Positions 24,880-34,790 are shown, counted from the stretch's first letter. The stretch: 64,000 nt of DNA from Luteimonas sp. BLCC-B24 (GCF_028550595.1 NZ_JAQQGN010000002.1:620001-684000); one strand, 5' to 3'. Notes: generated by a model from the sequence alone, not told the origin. Program-made: numbers and translations.

Positions 24880-25136
24880 CGGTCCCGCGCCCGGTCATCC
24901 GAGGCCACGCCCCGGCAGATGCCGTCCGCCCGCATGGAATGCGGTGCGGGCGTCGTTCGCGTCGTACCGCTGTACCGCTCCACGGTTCCGGCATCCGCGT
25001 CCTGCGTGGATGGCCGGGTTTCGCAACACCACCAACACTCACGGCCATGCAATCCCGCGACGGCCGATCAACGGGTGGACCCCGGCATCGAGCGCCATGC
25101 TCGCCCGGCGGTCTGACACAAACCAGGTATTTACCA

Positions 25137-26825
25137 ATGACCGAATCATTCGCAGAACTGTTCGAAGCCAGTCAGAACAATCTGGCCAAGCTCAAGCCGG
25201 GTGCCATCGTCACCGGCGTCGTCGTGCAGGTGCGCACCGACGTCGTCGTGATCAACGCCGGCCTGAAGTCCGAAGGCATCGTGCCGATCGAACAGTTCCG
25301 TAACGACGCCGGCGAGATCGACGTCGCGGAAGGCGACACCGTCAAGGTGGCGCTGGACTCGCTCGAGAACGGCTTCGGCGAGACCGTGCTGTCGCGCGAG
25401 AAGGCCAAGCGCGCCATGGTGTGGGACGAACTCGAGGAAGCGCTCGAGAAGAACGAGACCATCACCGGCCGCATCAGCGGCAAGGTCAAGGGCGGCTTCA
25501 CCGTCGACATCAAGGACGTCCGCGCGTTCCTGCCGGGCTCGCTGGTCGACGTGCGTCCGGTGCGTGATCCGGTCTACCTTGAGGGCAAGGAACTCGAGTT
25601 CAAGCTGATCAAGCTCGACCGCAAGCGCAACAACGTCGTTGTGTCGCGCCGTGCGGTCGTCGAGAGCGAGCACTCGGAAGAGCGCGAGCAGCTGATGGAG
25701 AAGCTGGTCGAAGGCGCCGTGCTCAAGGGCGTCGTCAAGAACCTCACCGATTACGGCGCGTTCGTGGATCTGGGCGGCATCGACGGCCTGCTGCACATCA
25801 CCGACATGGCCTGGAAGCGCGTGCGCCATCCATCCGAAGTGGTGGAAGTGGGCCAGGAGCTCGAAGTCCGCGTGCTCAAGTACGACCGCGAGCGCAACCG
25901 CGTGTCGCTCGGCCTCAAGCAGCTGGGCGAGGATCCGTGGGACAACATCGCCCGCCGCTACCCGTCCAACACCCGCGTGTTCGGCAAGGTCTCGAACGTC
26001 ACCGATTACGGCGCGTTCGTCGAGATCGAGCCGGGCGTCGAAGGCCTGGTGCACGTGTCCGAGATGGACTGGACCAACAAGAACGTCAACCCGTCCAAGG
26101 TGGTGCAGGTCGGTGACGAGCTCGAGGTCATGGTGCTCGACGTGGACGAGGAGCGTCGCCGCATCTCGCTCGGCATCAAGCAGGTCACCTCGAACCCGTG
26201 GGAGACCTTCGCGGCCATCCACAAGAAGGGCGACAAGGTCGACGGCCAGATCAAGTCGATCACCGACTTCGGCATCTTCATCGGTCTGGACGGCGGCATC
26301 GACGGCCTGATCCACCTGTCGGACATCGCGTGGAACTCCACCGGCGAAGACGTGGCCCGCAACTTCAAGAAGGGCGACACCGTCGAGGCCGTCGTGCTGG
26401 CGGTCGATCCGGAGCGCGAGCGCATCTCGCTGGGCGTCAAGCAGCTCGAGCAGGACCCGATGGGCCAGTTCATGGGCAACACGCCGCGCGGTTCCAAGGT
26501 CACCGGCACCGTGAAGGAAGTGGACGCCAAGGGCGCTGTGATCGATCTGGGTGACGGTGTGGAAGGCTACGTGCAGGCGCGCGACATCAGCGACCAGCGC
26601 GTCGACGATGCCAGCCAGCACCTGAAGGTCGGTCAGGAGATCGAGGCCAAGTACTTCGGCGTCGACCGCAAGACCCGCGTGCTGCAGCTGTCGATCAAGG
26701 CGAAGGACGAGGCGGAAACCGCCGAGACCTTGGCCGAGTACAACAAGCAGGCGTCGGAAGCATCGAGCGGCACCACCAAGCTGGGCGCGCTGCTGCGCGA
26801 GCAGCTGGGCAACAAGGGCGAGTAA
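25137..26825 (+). CDS. rpsA: 30S ribosomal protein S1
   Basis: A 562-residue ribosomal protein with six S1 RNA-binding repeats, which unwinds and captures mRNA at the 30S platform. The repeats are readable as successive blocks ending in VSLGLKQ or ISLGIKQ-type strands, with the first two degenerate ones (ribosome-binding) from about residues 20 and 105. The start at 25137 gives [13 protein letters not shown], the family N-terminus. The preceding sequence (CCAGGTATTTACCA) has only a weak Shine-Dalgarno, as in E. coli rpsA, which is autoregulated through its leader. It lies 257 bases after cmk; that gap shows no gene. Confidence 0.97.
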   Translation: MTESFAELFEASQNNLAKLKPGAIVTGVVVQVRTDVVVINAGLKSEGIVPIEQFRNDAGEIDVAEGDTVKVALDSLENGFGETVLSREKAKRAMVWDELEEALEKNETITGRISGKVKGGFTVDIKDVRAFLPGSLVDVRPVRDPVYLEGKELEFKLIKLDRKRNNVVVSRRAVVESEHSEEREQLMEKLVEGAVLKGVVKNLTDYGAFVDLGGIDGLLHITDMAWKRVRHPSEVVEVGQELEVRVLKYDRERNRVSLGLKQLGEDPWDNIARRYPSNTRVFGKVSNVTDYGAFVEIEPGVEGLVHVSEMDWTNKNVNPSKVVQVGDELEVMVLDVDEERRRISLGIKQVTSNPWETFAAIHKKGDKVDGQIKSITDFGIFIGLDGGIDGLIHLSDIAWNSTGEDVARNFKKGDTVEAVVLAVDPERERISLGVKQLEQDPMGQFMGNTPRGSKVTGTVKEVDAKGAVIDLGDGVEGYVQARDISDQRVDDASQHLKVGQEIEAKYFGVDRKTRVLQLSIKAKDEAETAETLAEYNKQASEASSGTTKLGALLREQLGNKGE

Positions 26826-26834
26826 GCCCCTACG

Positions 26835-26865
26835 GCGCCGGTCCGGGTTCGTCCCGGACCGGCGC
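26835..26865 (+). terminator. Strong hairpin between rpsA and ihfB without a U-tract
   Basis: A perfect 13-bp stem GCGCCGGTCCGGG/CCCGGACCGGCGC closed by a 5-base loop, starting 10 bases after the rpsA stop. It is not followed by T residues, so it may act as a partial terminator, a processing site or a 3' stabiliser. Confidence 0.6.
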
Positions 26866-26888
26866 TGTCGCATTCGCAAGAACGAGAC

Positions 26889-27191
26889 ATGACGAAGTCG
26901 GAACTCATCGAACTGCTCACCCAGCGGCAGGCCCACCTCAAGGGCGAGGACGTCGACCTGGCGGTCAAGGCCATGCTCGAGATGATGGGCGGTGCGCTGG
27001 CGGCAGGTGATCGCATCGAGGTCCGCGGCTTCGGCAGTTTCTCGCTGCACTTCCGTCCCCCGCGGACAGGACGCAACCCCAAGACCGGCGATGCCGTCGC
27101 CCTGCCGGGCAAGCATGTGCCGCATTTCAAGCCGGGCAAGGAGTTGCGCGACCGCGTCAGCGACGTGCAGCCGATGCCGGCCGACGAGTGA
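26889..27191 (+). CDS. ihfB: Integration host factor subunit beta
   Basis: A 100-residue DNA-bending protein of the HU/IHF family that pairs with IHF-alpha. It begins [14 protein letters not shown], contains the dimer core [20 protein letters not shown], the [12 protein letters not shown] beta strand, and the arm [11 protein letters not shown] whose proline intercalates into DNA. Position directly after rpsA is the conserved location of ihfB. Confidence 0.97.
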   Translation: MTKSELIELLTQRQAHLKGEDVDLAVKAMLEMMGGALAAGDRIEVRGFGSFSLHFRPPRTGRNPKTGDAVALPGKHVPHFKPGKELRDRVSDVQPMPADE

Positions 27192-27378
27192 TGTCCGGCG
27201 CTGCGTTCGACGCGCAGGCCATCTGAGTTTCCGCGCGCCGCCAGGTGGTTGGCGCGGCCGATCCCCGAACAGGTAGGATCATCGACGGCCCGCCGGCGGG
27301 CCGGCGGATGCGCGCGACAGTCCGCGTGCTTCGCGCCCGTGCTCGCACGGCATGACCGGCACCCTATGGAGTGTGTGC

Positions 27379-28557
27379 ATGGCGTTTGTGACCGAATGGT
27401 TCTGGTTCTTCCTGCTGCTGCCGATCGCCGCCCTCAGTGGCTGGGTCATCGGACGTCGCGGCGGTGAGCGACACAGCGACACCCAGGTCAGCCGGTTGTC
27501 GACGACCTACTTCCGCGGACTGAACTATCTGCTCAACGAGCAGCCCGACAAGGCGATCGAGCTGTTCCTGCACATCGCCGAGCTCGACAAGGACACGTTC
27601 GAAACCCAGGTCGCGCTGGGGCATCTGTTCCGCCGCCGGGGCGAGGTGGACCGCGCGATCCGGCTGCACCAGGGCCTGGTCCAGCGCGCCGATCTGACCG
27701 ACCAGCAGAAGGTCCAGGCCTTGCTGGCGCTCGGCGAGGACTACATGAAATCGGGCCTGCTGGACCGGGCGGAGACCGTCTTCAGCGATCTGGCGCGCAT
27801 CGATCAGCGCGCACCGCAGGCCCTGCGTCACCTGATCGGCATCTACCAGGCCGAGCGCGACTGGGCCAAGGCGATCGAGAACGCAACCCGCTACGAGACG
27901 GTGACCGGCGAGCCGATGGGCAAGCTGATCGCCCAGTTCGAATGCGAACTCGCCGACCGGTTGCGTTCGGCCGGCGATGCCGAGGGTGCACGGGCCGCGG
28001 TGGCCCGGGCCTATGCCGCCGATTCGGGCTCGGTGCGCGCCGGCATGCTGGAGGGACGCATCGAAATCGATGCCGGCAACGACGCTGCCGCGATCCGCGC
28101 CTTCGAACGCGCGGCGCGGCACGATCCGGATTTCCTGCCTGAACTGCTGGCTCCCCTGCTCGCCGCCTACGAGCGGGTAGGCGATGTGCCCGGCGCACGG
28201 AATTTCCTGTCGCAGATGACCGAGCATTACAAGGGCGTCGCGCCTGTTCTCGCGCTGACCCGCCTGGTCGAGCAGGAGGAGGGCGTGCGCGCCGCACGGA
28301 CCTATCTCACGCGCCAGCTCAAGGATCGCCCCTCGGTCCGCGGCGAGGCGGCGCTGATCGAGCTCACCCTGGCCGATGGCGTCGACCACGCGGGGACGCT
28401 GCAGGAGCTCCGGCTGATCACCGAGCAACTGCTGGTGCGCAATCCGAGCTACCGCTGCAAGCAGTGCGGATTCGGCGCGCGCAGCCATCACTGGCAGTGC
28501 CCGAGCTGCAAGGAATGGGGCACGATCAAGCCCCTCCTGAACTACGCCGTGGTCTGA
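27379..28557 (+). CDS. lapB: Lipopolysaccharide assembly protein B
   Basis: A 392-residue inner-membrane protein. In E. coli LapB (YciM) recruits LpxC to FtsH for degradation and so balances LPS with phospholipid. It has one N-terminal membrane helix (WFWFFLLLPIAALSGWVI), then tetratricopeptide repeats from about residue 40 (YFRGLNYLLNEQPDKAIELF), and a C-terminal rubredoxin-like zinc site with C360, C363, C374 and C377. I chose ATG 27379 because GGAG precedes it at suitable distance and the length matches E. coli; an in-frame ATG nine codons earlier lacks this. The next gene begins immediately at the stop (TGAGTG). Confidence 0.93.
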   Translation: MAFVTEWFWFFLLLPIAALSGWVIGRRGGERHSDTQVSRLSTTYFRGLNYLLNEQPDKAIELFLHIAELDKDTFETQVALGHLFRRRGEVDRAIRLHQGLVQRADLTDQQKVQALLALGEDYMKSGLLDRAETVFSDLARIDQRAPQALRHLIGIYQAERDWAKAIENATRYETVTGEPMGKLIAQFECELADRLRSAGDAEGARAAVARAYAADSGSVRAGMLEGRIEIDAGNDAAAIRAFERAARHDPDFLPELLAPLLAAYERVGDVPGARNFLSQMTEHYKGVAPVLALTRLVEQEEGVRAARTYLTRQLKDRPSVRGEAALIELTLADGVDHAGTLQELRLITEQLLVRNPSYRCKQCGFGARSHHWQCPSCKEWGTIKPLLNYAVV

Positions 28558-29547
28558 GTGCAGCCGTCCGGGTCATGGACGCTCGCGGCAGCGGTCTTCG
28601 TCGCGGCGCTGGTCGGCACCGGGTGCGCGCGGTGGTACGCGTTGCGGGCTCGGCTCATGGACGCCCCCGGCGCGCGTCGAAGCCATGTCGTGGCCACGCC
28701 GCGGGGCGGTGGGGTCGCCATTGTCGTCGCGGTCGTGCCCGTGCTCGCCTGGATGGCCTGGCAGAGTGCGGAGAGCAGGATGCTCGCGCTGGCAGCGATG
28801 TCGGGCCTGGTGCTGGTGGCCGGTGTCGGCTGGCTCGACGACCATCGGCCCCAGTCGGCCGCGCTGCGACTGCTCGTCCACGTCGCGGCGGCGACACTTC
28901 TGGCGATGGGCATGGCGGCAACGGGTGCTGCGCTGTGGTGGTGTGCATGCGTGTGGCTCCTCGCCGTCGGCCTGGTGAACGTCTGGAACTTCATGGATGG
29001 CATCGACGGCCTTGCGACCACCCAGGCGATCCTCGTTGGGGCCGGGGCGCTGCTCCTCGCAGGTGCGTCGGCGCTTCCGGTGGCGCTGGTTGCGGCCTGT
29101 ACCGGTTTTCTGCCCTTCAATGCGCCGCGGGCGCGCATCTTTCTCGGTGACGTCGGCAGTGGAAGCCTCGGGTACCTGATCGCGTGCCTGTTCGCCTGGA
29201 TGCCGGCGGAGGCCATGGCAGAGCAGTGGCTGCTCGCCCTTCTCCTAGCCGCATTCATGATTGACGCCACATTGACACTTCTTTCGCGCATGCTTCGCGG
29301 CGAACCATGGTGGCAGGCGCATGTCCAGCACCTCTACCAGCGCCTCGTGCAGAGAGGTGCCTCGCACATGCAGGTGACGCTTGCATATGCAGTGGCCACG
29401 CTGTTCGCCGTCGCGGTGCTGCACGTTTTGGAGGGTCGTCCCCTCGCCATCATCATCGGAGTGGTGTCCGCGTGGTACCTCAGTGCAGCCGCCATCTGGT
29501 TCATACTGCGTGCCGGGCTGGACGCCGGCACAGGCCGTCAGGGATGA
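28558..29547 (+). CDS. Undecaprenyl-phosphate sugar-1-phosphate transferase, WecA/WbpL-like
   Basis: A 329-residue polytopic enzyme of the MraY/WecA family (glycosyltransferase 4), which starts O-antigen or exopolysaccharide units by moving a sugar-1-phosphate to undecaprenyl phosphate. Motifs are VGWLDDHRP (metal-binding Asp pair), NVWNFMDGIDGLA and FLGDVGSGSLGYL; about ten hydrophobic segments span the chain. The GTG start touches the lapB stop, so translation is coupled. The last third is noticeably less GC-biased than its neighbours, a mild hint of relaxed selection or exchange. The sugar is unknown; the WbpM-like gene next door suggests a 4,6-modified HexNAc. Confidence 0.88.
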   Translation: MQPSGSWTLAAAVFVAALVGTGCARWYALRARLMDAPGARRSHVVATPRGGGVAIVVAVVPVLAWMAWQSAESRMLALAAMSGLVLVAGVGWLDDHRPQSAALRLLVHVAAATLLAMGMAATGAALWWCACVWLLAVGLVNVWNFMDGIDGLATTQAILVGAGALLLAGASALPVALVAACTGFLPFNAPRARIFLGDVGSGSLGYLIACLFAWMPAEAMAEQWLLALLLAAFMIDATLTLLSRMLRGEPWWQAHVQHLYQRLVQRGASHMQVTLAYAVATLFAVAVLHVLEGRPLAIIIGVVSAWYLSAAAIWFILRAGLDAGTGRQG

Positions 29548-29553
29548 CACGCA

Positions 29554-31464
29554 ATGACTGATATGAGAACCCGGCTCGGCGTGCTCGGGCCGCGCATTTC
29601 TGTGATCGGCCACGACCTGCTGATGGTCTGGCTGTGCTGGGTCGGCCTTCACCAGTTCCGTCATTCGGTGATGGAGCAGGCGCCGGCGTTTTCGATGTTC
29701 TCCGTCGAAACGGCGCTGATTCTCGCCGCCCAGGGGGTGATCTTCTGGCGCGTGGGCCTGTACCGCGGGGTGTGGCGCTTCGCGAGCGTTCCGGACCTGA
29801 TGAACATCGTCAAGGCGTCGGTGCTCGGCCTGTTGTCGATCCTGCTGGTCCTGTTCGTCTACAACCGCCTGGCGCTGGTCCCCAGGACGGTACTGATCGC
29901 CTACCCGTTGCTGCTCGCGGCGATGCTCGGCATGCCGCGACTGCTGTACCGGGCATGGAAGGATCACGGCAGCATCCGCCTCGACCAGGCCGCGGTGCGG
30001 GTACTGATCCTCGGCGCCGGCCAGGCCGGCGAGACGCTCGTCCGTGACCTGCGCCGCACGGGTGCCTATGATCCGGTCGGCTTTCTCGACGACGCCCCCA
30101 AGCTGCGGGGCAGCCAGTTGCAGGGCGTGCCGGTGCTGGGCCGGGTGGACGAGGTGGAGAGGATCGCCCCGGAAACCGCGGCGAAACTTCTGGTGATCGC
30201 GATGCCGTCGGCGGACGCGCCGGCAATGCGCCGGGTGGTCGCCGCCTGTGAGCGGACCGGCCTGCCGTTCCGTACCGTGCCGCGGCTCGACGACCTGCTC
30301 GAGGGACGCTCGCTGCCGGGTGAACTGAAGGAGGTCGCGATCGAGGATCTGCTCGGTCGCAAGCCGGTGATGCCCGACTGGAAGGCGATCCGCGCGTGGC
30401 TGCATGGACGCAGCGTCCTGGTCACCGGCGCTGGCGGTTCGATCGGCTCGGAACTCTGCAGGCAATGTGCACGTCACGGCGCGGCGCAGATCGCGCTGGT
30501 CGAGATGGACGAGCTGGCGCTGACCCGGATCGAAAGCGAGCTGCGCCGTGACTTTCCGAACATCGAGATCACGCCGGTCCTCGGCGACTGCGGCGATACC
30601 GCGGTCATCGAGCACGCGCTCGGCCTCGCGTCGCCCGAGGCGGTCTTCCATGCCGCTGCCTACAAACAGGTGCCGGTGCTGCAACAGCAGCTGCGCGAGG
30701 GGGTCCGCAACAACGTGCTCGCCACGCGCACGGTGGCGCGCGCCGCGATCGCCGCCAAGGTCGGCACCTTCGTCCTGATTTCCACGGACAAGGCGGTCGA
30801 TCCGGTCAATGTGCTGGGCGCGACCAAACGCCTCGCGGAAATGGTCTGCCAGGACCTCGCCGGCTCCGACAGCACCCACTTCGTGACCGTGCGGTTCGGA
30901 AACGTGCTGGATTCCGCCGGGAGCGTGGTGCCGCTGTTCCGTGAGCAGATCCGGCGCGGCGGCCCGGTGACGGTGACCGATCCCGACGTCACCCGCTACT
31001 TCATGACGATTCCGGAGGCCTGCCAGCTGATCATGCAGTCGGTCGCGATCGGGTCGCAGCAGGCGGTCTACACCCTCGACATGGGCGAACCGGTCTCGAT
31101 CCGCCTGCTCGCCGAACAGATGATCCGGCTCGCCGGCAAGCAGCCCGAGCGGGATATCGCGATCATCTACTCGGGCTTGCGTCCGGGCGAGAAACTTCAC
31201 GAGACCCTGTTCCACGCGGATGAGCGCTACCGTCCGACGGTGCATCCGAAGATCCTGCAGGCCGAAGCCCGACCCGTCCACGGCGAGCGGCTTGCCGCGG
31301 CGCTCGCCCGGCTCACCGACGGCGTCGCGCGCTACGACCTAGATCTGATCGGCACCGCGCTGCGCGATGCGGTTCCGGAATTCGCGCCCATGGAGGCATC
31401 ACCTGCCCGCGAGACGGGCGCCACTATAGTGGCCTTTCCCCCACGACACGCGAGACTTTCATGA
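29554..31464 (+). CDS. wbpM: Membrane-bound UDP-sugar 4,6-dehydratase, WbpM/CapD family
   Basis: A 636-residue nucleotide-sugar dehydratase that probably makes UDP-4-keto-6-deoxy-HexNAc for LPS or exopolysaccharide. Four membrane helices occupy the first ~140 residues, a CoA-binding-like domain follows (VRVLILGAGQAGETLVRDL), and the SDR catalytic domain starts with VTGAGGSIGSELCRQ near 290. Catalytic STDKAV is at 410-415. At the position of the classical tyrosine (methionine in WbpM) it has L421, four residues before K425 (NVLGATKRLAEM). Start at 29554; an alternative ATG lies three codons later. The end overlaps galU by four bases. Confidence 0.9.
   Translation: MTDMRTRLGVLGPRISVIGHDLLMVWLCWVGLHQFRHSVMEQAPAFSMFSVETALILAAQGVIFWRVGLYRGVWRFASVPDLMNIVKASVLGLLSILLVLFVYNRLALVPRTVLIAYPLLLAAMLGMPRLLYRAWKDHGSIRLDQAAVRVLILGAGQAGETLVRDLRRTGAYDPVGFLDDAPKLRGSQLQGVPVLGRVDEVERIAPETAAKLLVIAMPSADAPAMRRVVAACERTGLPFRTVPRLDDLLEGRSLPGELKEVAIEDLLGRKPVMPDWKAIRAWLHGRSVLVTGAGGSIGSELCRQCARHGAAQIALVEMDELALTRIESELRRDFPNIEITPVLGDCGDTAVIEHALGLASPEAVFHAAAYKQVPVLQQQLREGVRNNVLATRTVARAAIAAKVGTFVLISTDKAVDPVNVLGATKRLAEMVCQDLAGSDSTHFVTVRFGNVLDSAGSVVPLFREQIRRGGPVTVTDPDVTRYFMTIPEACQLIMQSVAIGSQQAVYTLDMGEPVSIRLLAEQMIRLAGKQPERDIAIIYSGLRPGEKLHETLFHADERYRPTVHPKILQAEARPVHGERLAAALARLTDGVARYDLDLIGTALRDAVPEFAPMEASPARETGATIVAFPPRHARLS
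31420..31433 (+). promoter_or_regulatory. Perfect palindrome carrying a -10 box before galU
   Basis: GCCACTATAGTGGC is a 14-base perfect palindrome whose centre is the -10-like TATAGT. It lies inside the last codons of the WbpM-like gene, 27 bases before the galU ATG, and could be an internal promoter with an operator on top. Confidence 0.45.
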
Positions 31465-32363
31465 CGCAGCGGATCCGCAAGGCCGTCTTCCCGGTTGCCG
31501 GCCTCGGCACACGCTTTCTTCCGGCCACCAAGACGGTGCCCAAGGAGATGCTGCCCATCGTCGACCGGCCCCTGATCCAGTATGCGGTCGACGAGGCGAT
31601 CGAGGCGGGCTGCGATACGCTGATCTTCGTCACCAATCGGCACAAGCACGCGATCGGCGACTATTTCGACAAGGCCTACGAGCTGGAGGATCGGCTCGAG
31701 GCTGCCGGCAAGCACGAACTGCTGGAGAAGGTCCGGCGGCCGCTGCCCGACGGGGTGCGCGCGATCTTCGTCACGCAGCCCGAAGCGCGCGGCCTCGGGC
31801 ACGCCGTACTTTGTGCCCGTCCCGTCGTCGGCGACGAGCCGTTCGCCGTCATGCTGCCCGATGACCTGCTGTGGAACCGCAACGGCGACGGCGCGCTCAA
31901 GCAGATGGCCGATGCCCATGCGGAGACGGGCGCGAGCATGATCGCCGTGCAGGACGTTCCCGCCGAAAAGACCGGCAGCTACGGCATCGTCGCGACCGAT
32001 GCGTTCGAAGGCCGTCACGGCCGTGTGCGGTCGATGGTGGAGAAGCCGAAGCCGGAGGAGGCGCCCAGCACGCTCGCCGTCGTGGGGCGCTACGTGCTGG
32101 ACGGTCGGATCTTTCCGCTGCTGGAGGACACCGCACCGGGCGCCGGAGGCGAGATCCAGCTGACTGACGCCATCTCGGCCCTGCTTCAGGAAAAGCCGGT
32201 ACACGCCTACCGGTTCCGCGGCACGCGCTTCGACTGCGGCACCCATCTCGGTCTGATCGAAGCCACCATCAGCTATGCGCTCGACAACGAGACGCTCAGC
32301 GAACAGGCGGCCGCGCTGATGCGCAACGCCCTCGACGAGCTCGGCGTGCGCAATCTGGACTGA
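31461..32363 (+). CDS. galU: UTP-glucose-1-phosphate uridylyltransferase
   Basis: A 300-residue enzyme producing UDP-glucose for LPS core, exopolysaccharide and glycan synthesis. The nucleotide-binding signature is AVFPVAGLGTRFLPATKTVPKEMLP at residues 8-32 (G-x-G-T-R with the essential lysine), followed by DRPLIQYAVDEAIEAGC, the substrate lysine in VEKPKPEEAPS and the late TDAISALLQEKPVHAYRF. It is coupled to the dehydratase gene by ATGA and may also use its own promoter at the palindrome upstream. Confidence 0.97.
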   Translation: MTQRIRKAVFPVAGLGTRFLPATKTVPKEMLPIVDRPLIQYAVDEAIEAGCDTLIFVTNRHKHAIGDYFDKAYELEDRLEAAGKHELLEKVRRPLPDGVRAIFVTQPEARGLGHAVLCARPVVGDEPFAVMLPDDLLWNRNGDGALKQMADAHAETGASMIAVQDVPAEKTGSYGIVATDAFEGRHGRVRSMVEKPKPEEAPSTLAVVGRYVLDGRIFPLLEDTAPGAGGEIQLTDAISALLQEKPVHAYRFRGTRFDCGTHLGLIEATISYALDNETLSEQAAALMRNALDELGVRNLD

Positions 32364-32667
32364 CCCGGTCGGGTTGGCCTGCAAGTGACGCCCCGGCGTG
32401 TCCGGGGCGTTCGCGTTCAAGCGGATCGACAACAGTGCGCCTCGAGCGGGGCCGCCCTGTGCGCCGGCTTAGTTGCGGCGCTCACGCGGCCTGCGCGGCT
32501 GGTGCCGATGGCGCGTCGTCCGCGGCGGAAGCGCACGTTCCGACCGGTGCGGCGCGCATCCGGACCACGCCTGGAGAACAGGCGCGTCGTGGAGGCTGCC
32601 CCGGGCGTGCCGGCGGACCGGGTGCATCGATGCAATCGACTGGCGTCGCGGTCACTGGCCGTCCTAC
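32364..32667. other. Gap between galU and tsf with no recognisable gene
   Basis: Two converging genes end here. After the galU terminator the remaining ~260 bases contain open frames only of arginine-rich noise, and I see no RNA gene or repeat. Confidence 0.6.
32389..32411 (+). terminator. Terminator of galU
   Basis: An 8-bp stem CGCCCCGG/CCGGGGCG around CGTGT, starting 25 bases after the galU stop and followed only by TT. The stem is the same sequence as in the rne/uvrY terminator. Confidence 0.6.
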
Positions 32668-32696
32668 AAAAAAAGCACGCCCGGGGGCGTGCTTTT
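32668..32696 (-). terminator. Terminator of tsf
   Basis: The stem GCACGCC/GGCGTGC (32675-32681, 32686-32692), extended by pairing AAAA/TTTT, has a run of seven A on its left side, which is a U-tract on the minus strand. It lies 36 bases beyond the tsf stop. Confidence 0.85.
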
Positions 32697-32731
32697 CGAG
32701 ACGTCGCGGCGCGTGCGCGCCGGAGCGTGGT

Positions 32732-33610
32732 TCAGGCCAGACCGGCCTGCTTCATCACTTCGGCGGCGTAATCCTCGACCACCTTCTCGATGCCTTCGCC
32801 GACGGCCAGGCGCTGGAAGCCGATGACCTCGGCGCCCGCTGCCTTCAATACGGCCTCGACCGTCTTGTCGGTGTCGAGCACGTAGGGCTGGCCGTAGAGC
32901 GTGACCTCGTTGACGATCTTGTTGATCTTGCCGCTGATGATCTTCTCGAGGATGTCGGCCGGCTTGTTCTTGTCCTTCTCGGACATCTTGGCCAGTTCGA
33001 TTTCCTTTTCCTTCTCGACGAAATCCGTCGGGACGTCGCTCGCCTTGTTGTACGGCGGGTTCATCGCCGCGACGTGCATCGCCAGGCCGCGGGCGAGTTC
33101 GGCGTCGCCGCCCTTCAGTTCGACCAGCACGCCGATGCGGCCGCCGTGCACATAGGCTGCGACATTGTTGGCGCTCTCGACGCGGGCCAGGCGACGCACC
33201 TGCACGTTCTCGCCGACCTTGGCGATGACCGCGGCGCGGGCTTCTTCGACCGTCTCACCCGATTCGACCGTGGCCGCCTTCAGCGCGTCGGCGTCGGTCG
33301 CGCCGGACGTCAGCGCGGTCTGGGCAACCACCTCGGTGAAGCGCAGGAAGTTGTCATCCTTGGCGACGAAGTCGGTCTCCGAGTTGATCTCGACCAGCAC
33401 CGCGGTGCTGTCGTTCTGGGCGGCGGCGATGCGGCCCTCGGCGGCCACGCGATCGGCCTTCTTGTCGGCCTTGGCCAGGCCCGACTTGCGCAGCGCCTCG
33501 GCGGCCGCGTCGATGTTGCCGGCGTTCTCGCTGAGCGCCTTCTTGCATTCCATCATGCCGGCGCCGGTGCGCTCGCGCAGTTCCTTGACCAGGGATGCGG
33601 TGATTTCCAT
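32732..33610 (-). CDS. tsf: Translation elongation factor Ts
   Basis: A 292-residue guanine nucleotide exchange factor for EF-Tu. It begins with the UBA-like segment ([26 protein letters not shown]), followed by the TDFVAKD motif that opens the EF-Tu nucleotide site (residues around 80), and the two core domains ending in [16 protein letters not shown]. The start at 33610 is fixed by the universal N-terminus. It follows rpsB after 129 bases in the conserved rpsB-tsf order. Confidence 0.97.
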   Translation of the reverse strand: MEITASLVKELRERTGAGMMECKKALSENAGNIDAAAEALRKSGLAKADKKADRVAAEGRIAAAQNDSTAVLVEINSETDFVAKDDNFLRFTEVVAQTALTSGATDADALKAATVESGETVEEARAAVIAKVGENVQVRRLARVESANNVAAYVHGGRIGVLVELKGGDAELARGLAMHVAAMNPPYNKASDVPTDFVEKEKEIELAKMSEKDKNKPADILEKIISGKINKIVNEVTLYGQPYVLDTDKTVEAVLKAAGAEVIGFQRLAVGEGIEKVVEDYAAEVMKQAGLA

Positions 33611-33739
33611 TGGGGACCTCTGAATGCTGGGAGTGTCGGACGGGCCGGGACCCGTCGGGGAATCGACGCCGGCGACGCGCGATCGGCGGCCGGCGTGATG
33701 CGCGGCCGCCCAGCATGGGGCGGCCACGTGTCGCCGCCG

Positions 33740-34549
33740 TTACTCGGCGGCAGGTGCCGAGGCGGCCTCGGGCTTCGCGTCGTCGGCCTTCTTGCCGCGC
33801 GGCGCGCGCGCCGGCTTTTCGCCGCCTTCGCTGAACTCGTCTTCGCGCACGGTGGCAGCGCTCGGCGCTGCGGCCTTGCCCTCGAGCACGGCATCGGCGG
33901 CGGCGTTGGCGTACAGCTGCACGGCGCGAATGGCGTCGTCGTTGCCCGGGATGGCGTAGTCGACCAGGGCCGGGTCGTAGTTGGTATCGACCACCGCGAT
34001 CACCGGGATGCCGAGCTTCTTGGCTTCCTTGATCGCAATGTCCTCATGACCGATGTCGATCACGAACAGCGCGTCGGGCAGACGGTTCATGTCCTTGATG
34101 CCGCCGAGCGAGGCTTCCAGCTTCTCGCGCTCGCGGCGCAGGCCCAGCACCTCGTGCTTGACCAGCTTGTCGAAGGTGCCGTCGGTTTCGGCCGCTTCCA
34201 GCTCCTTCAGGCGCGACACCGACTTCTTCACCGTGGCGAAGTTGGTCAGCGTGCCGCCGAGCCAGCGCTGGGTCATGAACGGCATACCGCAACGCTCGGC
34301 TTCTTCCTTGATCGCGTCGCGCGCGCTGCGCTTGGTGCCGATGAACAGGATCATGCCGCGCTTCTGCGCGATGCCCGAGATGAAGTTCATCGCGTCGTTG
34401 AACAGCGGAACCGTCTTCTCGAGGTTGATGATGTGGATCTTGCCGCGGGCGCCGAAGATGTACGGCGACATCTTGGGGTTCCAGTAGCGCGTCTGGTGGC
34501 CGAAATGAACGCCGGCTTCCAGCATCTGGCGCATGGTGATCTGGGGCAT
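33740..34549 (-). CDS. rpsB: 30S ribosomal protein S2
   Basis: A 269-residue ribosomal protein with [21 protein letters not shown] at the start, the coiled-coil hairpin around residues 105-150 ([17 protein letters not shown]) and the [29 protein letters not shown] core. It carries a Lys/Ala/Pro-rich tail beyond residue 230 typical of this bacterial group. The frame extends upstream but homology starts at ATG 34549. S2 represses its own operon in gammaproteobacteria through the leader. Confidence 0.97.
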   Translation of the reverse strand: MPQITMRQMLEAGVHFGHQTRYWNPKMSPYIFGARGKIHIINLEKTVPLFNDAMNFISGIAQKRGMILFIGTKRSARDAIKEEAERCGMPFMTQRWLGGTLTNFATVKKSVSRLKELEAAETDGTFDKLVKHEVLGLRREREKLEASLGGIKDMNRLPDALFVIDIGHEDIAIKEAKKLGIPVIAVVDTNYDPALVDYAIPGNDDAIRAVQLYANAAADAVLEGKAAAPSAATVREDEFSEGGEKPARAPRGKKADDAKPEAASAPAAE

Positions 34550-34781
34550 TGCAGAACTCCTGATAGGGAACCGGCCGCCAGGCGTGTGGTGTTGGCGGTC
34601 CACGTCGCCGTGGGGCGACGCGGGGGGTTCCGGGGTTGGGCCTCCCCGCGGCCTCCGTCATCCAGATCCCATCGTCGAGCGACGGAACACCCCGGAAACG
34701 GGCAGTGGCAGCGGGTGTGTATTTGCCGGTGACGCCCGGCATGGGCGGCGCGGCCTCCGATGGAGTGTCCGCAGCCGGCGA
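34550..34781 (-). promoter_or_regulatory. Long rpsB leader, candidate S2-responsive element
   Basis: From the -10 box at 34782-34787 the transcript would carry about 225 nt before rpsB. In E. coli and other gammaproteobacteria the rpsB leader binds S2 and represses rpsB-tsf. I see GC-rich segments able to pair, but I cannot verify the conserved fold. No gene is apparent in this strand or the other. Confidence 0.45.
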
Positions 34782-34790
34782 AGTGTAGCA
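34782..34790 (-). promoter_or_regulatory. Extended -10 promoter element for rpsB-tsf
   Basis: On the minus strand TGCTACACT, an extended -10 identical to that of rne at 6038-6045. A CTGGCG lies 18 bases upstream of the hexamer as a poor -35. Confidence 0.5.
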
